The translations under genes and the position numbers were made by a program. This document shows, one piece after another, positions 13,165-22,500 of a DNA stretch of 64,000 nt; position 1 is the stretch's first letter; every line of letters begins with the position of its first letter. The notes under the pieces are model-generated. The model saw only the letters and a program-made list of their open reading frames with translations. It was not told where the DNA came from and searched no databases. Source of the stretch: Acholoe squamosa (lineage: Eukaryota; Annelida; Polychaeta; Phyllodocida; Polynoidae); the NCBI GenBank assembly GCA_949317995.1, contig OX439043.1:63772822-63836821 (forward strand). Reading direction: 5' to 3'.

Positions 13165-13388
13165 CAGTGGCGGATCCAGGATTGTCTAGAAGGGGGGGCC
13201 CAAGACTTGATGAAAGCTGATGAGGTAATTTATGTGGCCTCGAGCACCGCAAGCCCCCTGTTTGGATCCCTTGTACACTTTCATTTTCCCTCTTTTGTCC
13301 TCTCTTTCTCCTTTTTACCTTTCATTTTATCTTTTTTTTGTGGTGGGGGGCCCAGACCCCCTGGGCCACCCCCCTGGATCCGCCACTG
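13165..13388. mobile_element. Short non-autonomous element with CAGTGGCGGATCCAGG ends
   Basis: The left end reads CAGTGGCGGATCCAGG and the right end CCTGGATCCGCCACTG, a perfect 16-bp terminal inverted repeat around 224 bases of G-rich/C-rich and T-rich filler. TCTGTG directly precedes the left end and directly follows the right end, consistent with a 6-bp target duplication. There is no coding capacity, so it is MITE-like. The superfamily is not certain from the ends alone. Confidence 0.8.
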
Positions 13389-13695
13389 TCTGTGTCCTGG
13401 CGTCTAGGCTCTCTAGTGCAGAGATGAGGGGCCTAGTGGCAAATTGTAGTGCCCATTGCATGGACCTGTATTGTGAGTCCCTGTTTGTTGTTTGTATTTC
13501 GGGTCCGTAGCCTCCAGCTCATCCAGTACTTCCTGGTTTTGTGTAGGTTTTTCAGGTTGTTGGGTCTGGGGTATTTCTCATACAGCATTGCGGTCGCTGT
13601 TTGTGCCAGTCCATGGTTGCTGAGGGTGTGCCTTTGTGTCAGGTGGCAGTCTAGCCCCCTTCTGGTGGCAGTTTACTTGAGCAGGTGGGACTCTG

Positions 13696-14300
13696 GTACA
13701 TACCGAGCCCTGGAAAGGACATCCGTTTTCTACACTTTTTTTTCATTTTCGTTTCTGCAACTTTTCATTTACGATTACGCAACTTTTTATTTTTCATTTC
13801 TGCAAAATTATTTGTGACCCTAGCCCACCCCCCAGTTCCATGGACATTCACTCCACAGTGTACCTTACTGTCGAAGACGTCACAACATGGCAAGGTGTGT
13901 GTGGAGGCCTGAAACAGGTCTGCAGCGTACCCACAGAAGTTTCCGCAACTTTTATTTTTGTTTCTGCAAGTTATAATTCCATTTCCGCAACTTTATTTTT
14001 CATTTCTGCAAGTTATATCTTTGATCTTTGTGTCCACAACATAACATCAAAAAATGATTGACCATGCACAAAAAAAAACTATAAAGTCGTGGAACCAAAA
14101 GTAGAAGTTGCGAAAATGAGAATAAAAGTTGCGAAAATGAGAATAAAAGTTGCGAAAATGAAACTAAAAGTTGCAGAAATGAAAATAAAAGTTGCGGAAA
14201 CGAAAATAAAAGTTGTGGAAACGAAAATAAAAGTTGCGAAAACGAACTTGAGATAAAACAAAGTAGAAAACAGATGTCTGTTCCAGGGCTATGTAGGTAC
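13696..14300. mobile_element. Foldback-type element with internal GTTGCGGAAA ladder
   Basis: The ends form an imperfect inverted repeat of about 40 bases: GTACATACCGAGCCCTGGAA on the left matches the complement of TTCCAGGGCTATGTAGGTAC on the right, followed on both sides by a GTTTTCTAC-type word. Inside, about 20-bp units of the type AAAGTTGCGAAAATGAGAAT repeat at 14098-14250. Complementary TTTCTGCAACTTTT-type words sit at 13750-13810 and 13940-14015. The element should fold into a long imperfect hairpin. No protein is encoded. Confidence 0.65.
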
Positions 14301-14930
14301 GTGTGGTGTCCACTCCTATGGCCTACGTGTCTTGGTTCTACACTGGTTCCCTGTGCATAGGCATGGGCCGTGTGGCCTAGGTTGTGTGTATTGTCTACAT
14401 CAGTTTCCAGTGATATGGAGTGTATAGGCCGCCTTACTGCTCCTTCTGGTAGGTTGCTGTAGCGGGGGGCCGGGTAGCCAATGTAACTGTGGTCAAAGGT
14501 TAAGTCCCTGTAACCATGGAGTGGCACCCTTGGGTAGTGGTCATGGAAGGTTGGTCCTCTTGGCTGGTATGCGACCCTACCCCTGGGGTCATCCAGTGCT
14601 GGTGAGTCTGAAGCATATCTCGTGTATCCTACGCAGGTGTGGTGTGCTTCATGTTGCCCTAAGTGCAGGTACCTGGGCCTCTTCCACTGTATGGAGGCTT
14701 CTGCCTCTGCCTCTGCCTCACTGGTCTCACAGATATAATGTCCTCCAGGACGCTCTGAATTGACCCCAATGCCTGGCTAAGGTCCCCTGGGGGGGTACCT
14801 TGGCCACAGGTGATGGTGGAGTCTGAGGTGGGAGATGAAGAATACCTTTTGCATTTTGAGAAGTGATGCTGAGTTGCTTGGCACTCTGCCTTTTATTCAG
14901 CTTCTCAAGCCCCACCATTGTTTTCATTGG

Positions 14931-16536
14931 ATCCCCTTACTTCCAAACAGATGAGATTTTACAACTTGACTGATTTGAGGCAGGGAGGGGTGGGGCTTAA
15001 TTGGGTTGGGACATATAGATTTATGAACCTTGGCCCAGTTTCTTTAATTCCAGGACCAGAGAGGTGCTCGCTCACTCTGTTTGTATAGGAGCGGTGTCTG
15101 TTGGTTGTGCATGGCTGTTGGCGTGTGCGCGCTTTGAAGCTGGTCTCTTTGGTTGTAGAGTTATGCAAGGCTAATCCCTGCAGTCCCTCCCAAACTCGAG
15201 TCTAGTGCCCTGCCGACCTAGGAGCAGTGGGGGTGGTCAGAGCCAATAAGTTTGCTGGTCTCTTTGGCAAGCTTTGTGCCGGGTAGGGGGAAGGAGGCCA
15301 GCTCCTGCCTCAATGGTGGTCGCTGTAAGAATAACAAAGGCAAGCAAGGTCCTGTTATATATGGCATAGCTACCCCTGGCTTAAATGCCGCTCTGTGGGA
15401 TAATTCCCATAGCCCTACATCGTACAACATCCCCTACATTTAACCCCTGAAGAGCTCCATAGTGTATTAATGCATTGCACTCCTTGGTTGCCATGGTGCA
15501 TTGATAGTGCTCAGTTGTCGTGATTCATCAATAGGTCTCTTGTCAGCGTGTTATCATCCATGTATCATGTCAGCCCTGATACACCTTGAATGTTCGTTAT
15601 AATGCAAGAAGCTTTGATCAGTCTGCTCACTTTATATATCTCTATGTACCATACTTTCATATGAGGGTTAGTATTAACTCCTAATGTTTCCCATGGTAAG
15701 TCTACGCTCTAGGACTACACTTATACAAATTATAATGATAGGTGTGTGTAATGAGATCATCAAATTTTCCGGACACGAATGCACATCAACTTCCCAAGTT
15801 AAAATTATAATAGTGGGATATTTCTTGGTACTCCCTGCGTTTTTCCAAGAGATATCGAGTGGATTTCCCATCATTACATTCTGATTCTGGAAATCAGTTT
15901 GAGGGAGAATACCATTCAATAGAGTAGATTTGATCACACTCATTGCCCGACATCTTTTCAGATCAGGCATATTTTTTTCCTTTTCATTTGGAGGAGGGTC
16001 AGCAGTGCCCATATAATATCAGATACATATGGGTGGATTTGTAAGTGAGGGGTGAATTTTTGACAGATCCTTTTTGAGAAAAAAGCCTTGGGATGGCTGA
16101 ACCTGCCCCCTTTATTCCAGTTCACCATTTATAACCGAACACAGGGGGTAGAAGGATGGCTATTTGGTTCATATATCAGTTGTAGTTTTGGACAGACTTA
16201 GATCGTATCAGGGACAGCTGAAATACTAGCCTGCCTGGATAGAAAAGGTAGTGTGATATATCATAAGGATTGCCCCCATTAAAGGTTATGTGTGCATTCA
16301 TGATTTATATTCTACTTTACTCAAAACTAGATTATCGTTTATAATTGCCGCTTCTTTAGTAGTATAATGTATACTGTCCACACATTCATTTGTTGTAGAG
16401 AGCGGGGAGGGAGACAGAGAGAGAGAGAGCCAAAGGCAGAGAGACAGAAATGAAATTTGAAATGGATTATCTTGGATCAATGGAGGGACACTTGGCTATC
16501 AATTGAAATTTCCCAGCTATCTAGGGAAGTAGTATA
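14931..16536. other. About 1.6 kb without a recognisable gene
   Basis: I see no convincing coding region or RNA gene. Short open stretches on either strand show no known motif. A purine-rich run of GA dinucleotides lies near 16400-16445. The GTAT at 16537-16540 is the left target duplication of the next element. Confidence 0.5.
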
Positions 16537-16540
16537 GTAT

Positions 16541-16883
16541 TGTAGCGGTGGGCGGCACCGAGAGCGGCACGGCGGTACGTACCGCGCAGCACGGTGGTGT
16601 GCCGCGCATCCGGTAGGGGGCGCCCCGGGCGGCGCGCGTATATAAGACGACGCGTGCCGCACGGGGGCCAGTCTAGTCTCGCTTGAGCTGAGAGTAAGAC
16701 GTGCCCTGTGCTGGTCTTAGTGCCTCCACTGCTACTCTCTACTAGGCTACAGGAACGACGCGAGTTGGTGATAAGTTGATGACAAGTGATGTGACATTCC
16801 TGCATTCTTCAATAGTGAACTCTAGTCTATTTACAGCACTTCTGTCTTGTGTCTTCTCTACACTCATACTAATTCCCATTACA
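16541..16883 (+). repeat. Element 1 left LTR
   Basis: 343 bases, GC-rich in the first 130, with many GTGCCGC/GTACCGC words on both strands and a TATATAA box at 16639-16645 that could start transcription about 30 bases downstream. GTAAGA at 16694 could act as a splice donor in the leader, though the exon would be very short. Confidence 0.95.
16639..16645 (+). promoter_or_regulatory. TATA box of element 1 LTR
   Basis: TATATAA lies in a GC-rich context, followed by GACGACGCGTG. Its place about 100 bases into the LTR fits the U3/R boundary of an LTR promoter. The same box occurs in the right LTR near 28995. Confidence 0.75.
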
Positions 16884-16884
16884 T

Positions 16885-16902
16885 TGGTGACAGCCGGTGT
16901 TT
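16885..16902 (+). other. Primer-binding site of element 1
   Basis: TGGTGACAGCCGG starts one base after the LTR end. The leading TGG pairs with the CCA end of a tRNA, which primes minus-strand cDNA. I cannot assign the tRNA species. Confidence 0.6.
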
Positions 16903-16936
16903 TCAAAGGAAAGAACTCTACGCTGGGGGTTTTAAT

Positions 16937-19540
16937 ATGAGTGACAGGGAAATTCAAGAACTTATGGCAGGAAGAAGGGGTAACCTAGTCGAAGTTATCC
17001 CTGGAGAGGACATATTTCTGAGAAGGTCCAGGGAAGAAGGTCCGCCATTTTCCGTGCCGCTGCCGCAGGGGGACACCATGCCGCTGCCGCACGACCAGGG
17101 CGTACCGCTGCCGCAGGGGACACTCGTGCCGCAGGACCAGGGCGTACCGCTGCCGCAGGGGACCCTCGTGCCGCAGGACCAAGGCATACCGCTGCCGCAG
17201 GGACTGGACCAGGACGTACCGCTGCCGCAGGTACCGAACAAGGGCGTACCGCTGCCGCAGGTACCGGACAAGGGTGTGCCACTGCCACAGGGTCGGGATC
17301 AAGAAGTACCGCTGCCGCACGTACCGCAGTACCAGGCCATGCCTCAGCACCATACTGTACCTGGTGCCGCTGCCGCGGCTGCTAACGTCCACGTACCTCA
17401 GATGGTGCCGCAGCCTTGTCTGATGGAAGATGGTCTCCTGACGAACCAAAGAGCCTGGGCTCGGCAGTACGGTGTGGAAATGGATGAAAGACGGAAGGCT
17501 AGGGAGGAGGAGAGGGCAGCACAAGAGGCTAGATGGGAGGAGCTAGCTCAGAGCTTGACACTGACTCACCTAGAAAGAGGGGCGGAGACGACTCGTGACA
17601 TCCCAGTTTCTCCGGCCGACCATACAGGGGTTAGGGGATCACCCTGGGAAGGCACTCCACGGCAGGGGGGTGACCTGTCGCTACTATGGGGATCGTCATT
17701 CGCGGCACCGGTCCACAAGGAAACCGAGTCCGTGTGGAGGGATACTCAGGAGGCTCGGACTCCTCTGACCAGGCATGAGGTTCAGTTGCCACTCTACTCG
17801 TCAGATGCTCCTAGCGTTCCCCCTCAGGGGAGTTGGCCATGGACCCCCATGTTTCAGGGAGCTGCCCCTTCTGTGCCGTCCAGCGTGTGCTCTTCGAGGG
17901 CGGCTAGCCCCGCACCTACAATTTGCCCTGACGACCGTGGGGCAATGTCCTTCCCGAGGAAGGAGGGAGGGGAGATGCCCTCAGCGGCATTACCTAAAAC
18001 AAGTAATACGTCTCGCCTACCACCTGGGGTTCTCCAGTTGGGAGAGAGCCGCGTGGACCCAGGCGGCCTCGGGACAGACCCGATCCCAGTGAGACAAGAG
18101 GCAGAGAGAGATGGCGTTCTGGCCCCTAGCCCAATGCCTCCGGCACGCCTAGGAGATCGCGAAACCACAAGCTACCCAAGGACGGGAGGATGGGAGATGC
18201 CTTTGGCGGAGCTCCCGAAACCGGTAGACGCATCGCGTCTTCCACCAGGCTTTCTCCGGTTAGGTGAGGGCCGCATGTACCCGAGTCACCAGGAAAGAGA
18301 CACTATCCCTGAGAGGCACGGGGTCCCAGTAGGGACGGCGGGGTATGCAAGAGCACCCATGGGACCAGCGGTCGCCCCTCCCTTGAGGCTGGCACCATCA
18401 TATGGGTCCTACGTGTCCCCTCCCCTCTGGGGCTGGAGAGCCCCTTCGGAGGGCCCCGGATTCCCCAAGGCGGAAAACCCCCAGGGATACCCTACGCAGC
18501 GGATGGTGCCTGCGCATCCCCCGGCAGCAGGGGGCGATTGGAGTAACCTCCCTCGGCCCGTCGCACCCGCCATGGAGTTGCCCCGAGGACCAGCGGGAGA
18601 ACCCTCTGGCAAACAGTGGGGTGGCCCGGAGAAGGCACTCAAAGGCATCAGTGGCAGCGAGGGCAACTCGACTACTAAAGAATGGGGCAAGGGAGACAAG
18701 TTGTCGAAACCCATATTCATGCCCGGTAAATTTGATGGGTCGGGTCATCTGACGGAGTACCTGGCACACTTCGACCTTTGCCGGAGGGCCAACGGATGGG
18801 ATCACGAAACAGCTGGAGTTTTCTTAGGTCTAAGCCTCACCGGCATTGCCCGAAGATTGCTGGCGGGAGTCGAATCGGGTACCGCCCAGGGGTACTTACA
18901 ACTGCGGGAAGCACTGGTGGCCCGCTTTCAACCACCTAACCAGGCCGCCATGTATAAGGCCATCCTACGAGCCAAGGAAAGGGTAAAAGGGGAGTGCTTG
19001 CAGGCCTACGCAGAAGAAATCGAGCGGTATACTCGAATGGCTTATCCTGGTGCCGACGTTAACACCATTAACGTTATAGCAAAGGATAAATTCATAGACA
19101 GCCTGAAGGATCTGGAGTTGCAGAACTGGATTCACCAAGGGACTCCCGAGACTCTAGTCGACGCAGTACAGATCGCCCTGCGAGGTGAGGCCGTCCTAAG
19201 GCCTAACCGAAATTCCAGCAGTGTGAGAGCCGCCGACAAGACCATGGCGGAGGAGCTGGCGCAACTGCGCGCAGAGTCGGCGAAAGATCGGGAAGCTAAC
19301 GCCGCCTTCCGCGATTCTTTTCGCGATAAAAACAGCCGGAGTAGCGGGAACGGTAGAGGTAATTCTGGCCGCTCGTCTTCGGCGAGACCCCGCAATAGCG
19401 ACCTACGCTGTTATCACTGCGCGGAGTTAGGACACATGCGGGCAAACTGCCCCGCCTGGAAAGCAATGGTAGAGGTAGCGGAGACTCGCTCCCCGTCCGG
19501 GGCCCCCTCCAAGGCAGCTGACAAACCGGCGGAAAACTAG
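16937..19540 (+). CDS. gag: Gag of element 1
   Basis: An 867-residue structural protein expected to form the particle around element RNA. I chose the ATG at 16937 (MSDREIQELMAGRRGN); the open frame reaches back into the LTR, but this is the first ATG. Residues about 35-135 are a proline/glutamine-rich repeat region made of VPLPQ units. The middle is proline-rich and probably disordered. A Gag core follows (around GKFDGSGHLTEYLAHFDLC and ARFQPPNQAAMYKAILRAKE), then a CCHC zinc knuckle (CYHCAELGHMRANC) near the C-terminus for RNA binding. The last codons are GAA AAC TAG, part of the frameshift signal. Confidence 0.9.
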   Translation: MSDREIQELMAGRRGNLVEVIPGEDIFLRRSREEGPPFSVPLPQGDTMPLPHDQGVPLPQGTLVPQDQGVPLPQGTLVPQDQGIPLPQGLDQDVPLPQVPNKGVPLPQVPDKGVPLPQGRDQEVPLPHVPQYQAMPQHHTVPGAAAAAANVHVPQMVPQPCLMEDGLLTNQRAWARQYGVEMDERRKAREEERAAQEARWEELAQSLTLTHLERGAETTRDIPVSPADHTGVRGSPWEGTPRQGGDLSLLWGSSFAAPVHKETESVWRDTQEARTPLTRHEVQLPLYSSDAPSVPPQGSWPWTPMFQGAAPSVPSSVCSSRAASPAPTICPDDRGAMSFPRKEGGEMPSAALPKTSNTSRLPPGVLQLGESRVDPGGLGTDPIPVRQEAERDGVLAPSPMPPARLGDRETTSYPRTGGWEMPLAELPKPVDASRLPPGFLRLGEGRMYPSHQERDTIPERHGVPVGTAGYARAPMGPAVAPPLRLAPSYGSYVSPPLWGWRAPSEGPGFPKAENPQGYPTQRMVPAHPPAAGGDWSNLPRPVAPAMELPRGPAGEPSGKQWGGPEKALKGISGSEGNSTTKEWGKGDKLSKPIFMPGKFDGSGHLTEYLAHFDLCRRANGWDHETAGVFLGLSLTGIARRLLAGVESGTAQGYLQLREALVARFQPPNQAAMYKAILRAKERVKGECLQAYAEEIERYTRMAYPGADVNTINVIAKDKFIDSLKDLELQNWIHQGTPETLVDAVQIALRGEAVLRPNRNSSSVRAADKTMAEELAQLRAESAKDREANAAFRDSFRDKNSRSSGNGRGNSGRSSSARPRNSDLRCYHCAELGHMRANCPAWKAMVEVAETRSPSGAPSKAADKPAEN

Positions 19541-19573
19541 GAACGACCCCAGAAGACAGCCGTTCTGGGGTCG
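19531..19573 (+). promoter_or_regulatory. Predicted -1 ribosomal frameshift signal, element 1
   Basis: Slippery heptamer GGAAAAC at 19531-19537 (gag codons G GAA AAC), then the gag stop TAG and a 6-nt spacer (19538-19543), then a perfect 11-bp hairpin: CGACCCCAGAA at 19544-19554 pairs with TTCTGGGGTCG at 19563-19573 around an 8-nt loop. The pol frame is exactly -1 to gag and stays open from the heptamer onward. Spacer and stem lengths match known frameshift stimulators. Slippage on GAA requires a G-U pair at the P site, so efficiency is uncertain. Confidence 0.8.
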
Positions 19574-22500
19574 ACAGCGAAAGAGATAGGCAAGAGAGAC
19601 AGCTTATTCCTGGGCGCCTGGAGAAGGGCGGTTCCGGCTTGTTGATGGAGGGGAAGATGCGGGGTTGTTCCTTAGGGTGTCTGGTGGACACGGGAGCAGC
19701 AGTGAACATCCTCTCTCTGTCTTGGTGGCAAACCAACGGGGAACCGGGTGCTTTGGAAGAGACCACGGAGGCCCTATACTCGGTGGAGGGACGACCACTG
19801 AAGTTACACGGACGGATACGATCCCAACTAGCTTTGGGGGGCCATGAGTGGGACACCATCTTCGAACTCTCAGACATTAGTTCAGATGCCATATTGGGTG
19901 CAGGATTCTTGCGGGAGTCACAACTGGTAGTGGACCTGGCCGGCGAGTGCTTGTGGCTTAGGGGCAGGAGGGAGGCTCCCATGAGGGAGTGCCGCGTCCT
20001 CAGCCGAAGCACGGCCGTAATTGCAGCAGGAGAAGAAGCCGTGGTGGACGCCTACTTAGTAGGGGACTGGGAAGGTCCGGATGACGGGTTGATAGAAGGC
20101 CTGCGGGAAGTGGAGAAAAAACGGGGCTTCCTCGTCAGCCGTACTCTGGTGGACACTCGGCAGAATGAGACACCTCTGCGGGTTTTCAACCCTGGCCAGT
20201 CCCCAGTTATCATTTACCGGGACATGACACTGGCATCGATTGAACCAGTGCAGCCTCGGGAGGAGGGGGATACCACGTGCCCTCGAGAGTGCCGTATGGT
20301 GACAGCACATCCGGGGTCAGCCGAAGCGGTCTCCCTACCGGAGAGGGAACTATTATCTCCGGATGAGGAAGGCATCATTGAAAAGATGACGGCAGGGGTA
20401 GAGGAGGACAAGAGGGAAGCGGTGGCCACGCTCCTTCGCCGGCACCGCAAGGCTTTCCAGCTGTGCCCCGAAGAAACGGGCCGAGCCACCATGGTGGAGC
20501 ACCGCATTCGAACAGGGGAACACCCGCCTATCAAACAACCCCCAAGGCGCTTGGCCCCCCATCGCCGCTCGCTCGTCGATGCTGAGGTAGAGAAGATGCT
20601 GGATGCGGGGATAATCGAGCCCGCGACGGGGCCGTGGGCCTCACCTGTCGTCCTCGTTAAGAAGAAAGACGGCAGCATGAGGTTCTGCGTCGATTACCGT
20701 CGCTTAAACGCAGCAACAATAAAGGATGCGTACCCCCTACCTCGCATCGACGACTCCCTAGATACCCTGGCGGGGTCGTGCTGGTTCAGCACGATGGACC
20801 TCGTCAGCGGTTATTGGCAGGTGGCCATGGCCGAGGAGGATCGGGAGAAGACAGCCTTCTCCACGCACCGGGGGCTCTTTCAGTTCACCGTCATGCCTTT
20901 CGGCCTCTGCAACGCCCCCGGTACGTTCGAGAGGTTGATGGAGGTGGCGATGCGGGGCCTGCAATGGTCGTCGTGCCTCGTTTACCTCGACGACATCGTG
21001 GTCTTTTCCCGGGACTTCGATAGTCACCTGCACCGGCTGGGGGAGGTGCTGTCCCGCCTCGAGGGGGCGGGCCTGAAAGTGAAGCCTTCCAAATGCCATC
21101 TCGCGCAGAGGGAAGTGGTTTTTCTAGGGCATGTGGTCAGTGCCCAGGGAATTGCTACCGACCCCAGGAAAGTGGAAGCCGTTCGGAATTGGCCCACCCC
21201 GGAAAGTTTGACGGAAGTAAGGAGTTTCCTGGGCCTCGCGGGCTACTACCGGGCCTTTGTCCCCGGATTCGCCACCCTCGCTAAACCCCTCACCACCTTA
21301 GCAGAGAAGGGGAAATCCTTCCGCTGGGATAGCAACTGCCAGGCGGCCTTCGATGCGTTGCGTCAGCTCCTGATAGAGGCACCTATCTTAGGTTACCCCG
21401 AGGAGGAGGGCGCCATCGTGCTGGACACGGACGCGTCTGACACCGGTTTGGGGGCGGTGCTCTCCCAGAAACAAGGGGAGGTCGAGGTGGTCCTATCCTA
21501 CGCCAGCCGGACTCTCACCAGGCCGGAGCGTAATTATTGCGTGACTCGACGCGAATTATTGGCCATCATCTTTGGACTTAAGAGGTTCCGGCATTACCTC
21601 CTCGGGCGGCACGTCCTGATTCGGACTGATCACGCGGCCCTTAAGTGGGTTATGGCCTTCAAGGAGCCGGAGGGCCAGGTGGCGCGGTGGCTCCAAATCC
21701 TCGATACATACGACTACAGCGTGGAGCACCGGCCGGGTCGTCTACACGGAAATGCCGACGGCCTCTCCCGCATCCCATGCCGGCAATGTGGGAGAGCGGA
21801 CGAAGAACCAGAAGTCGGGGCCGCCGCTACTGGCGTCCGAGCCGTGACACGGCAAGGTTCTCGGGACCCCGACGTAGCCGAAGAAGTGAGGGAAGAGTGG
21901 ATACGGGACCAAAAGGCCGATGAATTGGTGGGCAGAGCGTACAGGTGGGCGGCGGAGGAAAGGGAACCCGCCGAGGAAGAACTGGCGGGTGCCTCCTATG
22001 GGCTCCGATCTTTGGCAGCCCAGCGCAGCCGTCTCCTACTGAGGGAGGGCCTCTTAGGTCGGTGGTGGTTTATTCCGGGTGGCGAGCGCCAGTTCCAGGT
22101 ATTAGTACCGGAAAAGCGGAAGAAAGAAGTCTTCGAGGCCTGTCATGGTGAGGGTGTTATTGGTCACTTCGGACGTGACAGGACTTTAAGGAAGGTCCAG
22201 GAACGGTGGTATTGGCTGGAGTTCCGGAGGGAGGTGACATACTGGGCCGCATCTTGCGCGCGTTGCCTCGAGCGTAAACCTCCCCCACATCCCAGCCGGG
22301 CTAAGATGGGCCACGTCCCGGTAGGGATGGTAATGGAGAGGGTAGCCATCGACGTTATGGGACCCCTGCCCCTTACCCCTCGTGGAAATAAATACATCGT
22401 CGTAATGTGCGATTACTTTACGAAGTGGGCTGAAGCCGCGGCGCTCCCTAACCAGGAAGCCGCTACGGTGGCCAGGGCTTTGGTGGAAGGACTGGTGTGC

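Larger units (their letters stand above)
10004..14930 (-). mobile_element. Decayed DIRS-type (tyrosine recombinase) retroelement
   Basis: On the minus strand the order is Gag-like region (about 14.9-12.7 kb), reverse transcriptase, RNase H, an RT-RH C-terminal segment, then a tyrosine recombinase ending at 10004. RT-RH followed by a tyrosine recombinase and no DDE integrase identifies the DIRS order (DIRS1, PAT and Ngaro groups). Frames are broken in many places, so this is a dead copy. I did not find its terminal repeats, so both ends are approximate. Two short inverted-repeat elements (13165-13388 and 13696-14300) are inserted in its Gag-like part. Confidence 0.75.
12690..14930 (-). pseudogene. 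Gag-like region of the DIRS-type element, heavily broken
   Basis: Upstream of RT in the element's own direction, several short minus-strand open stretches remain (about 13252-12640, 13690-13390, 14527-14301, 14927-14727). They encode polar sequence rich in Gln, Thr, Pro and Asn, with no motif I can name. By position they should be the first ORF (Gag-like). The two inserted inverted-repeat elements account for part of the fragmentation. The right limit is a guess. Confidence 0.4.

Noticed and set aside
14079..14261. Minus-strand ORF rich in ATFIFVSATF repeats
   Set aside because: Translation of the GTTGCGGAAA ladder in the foldback element.
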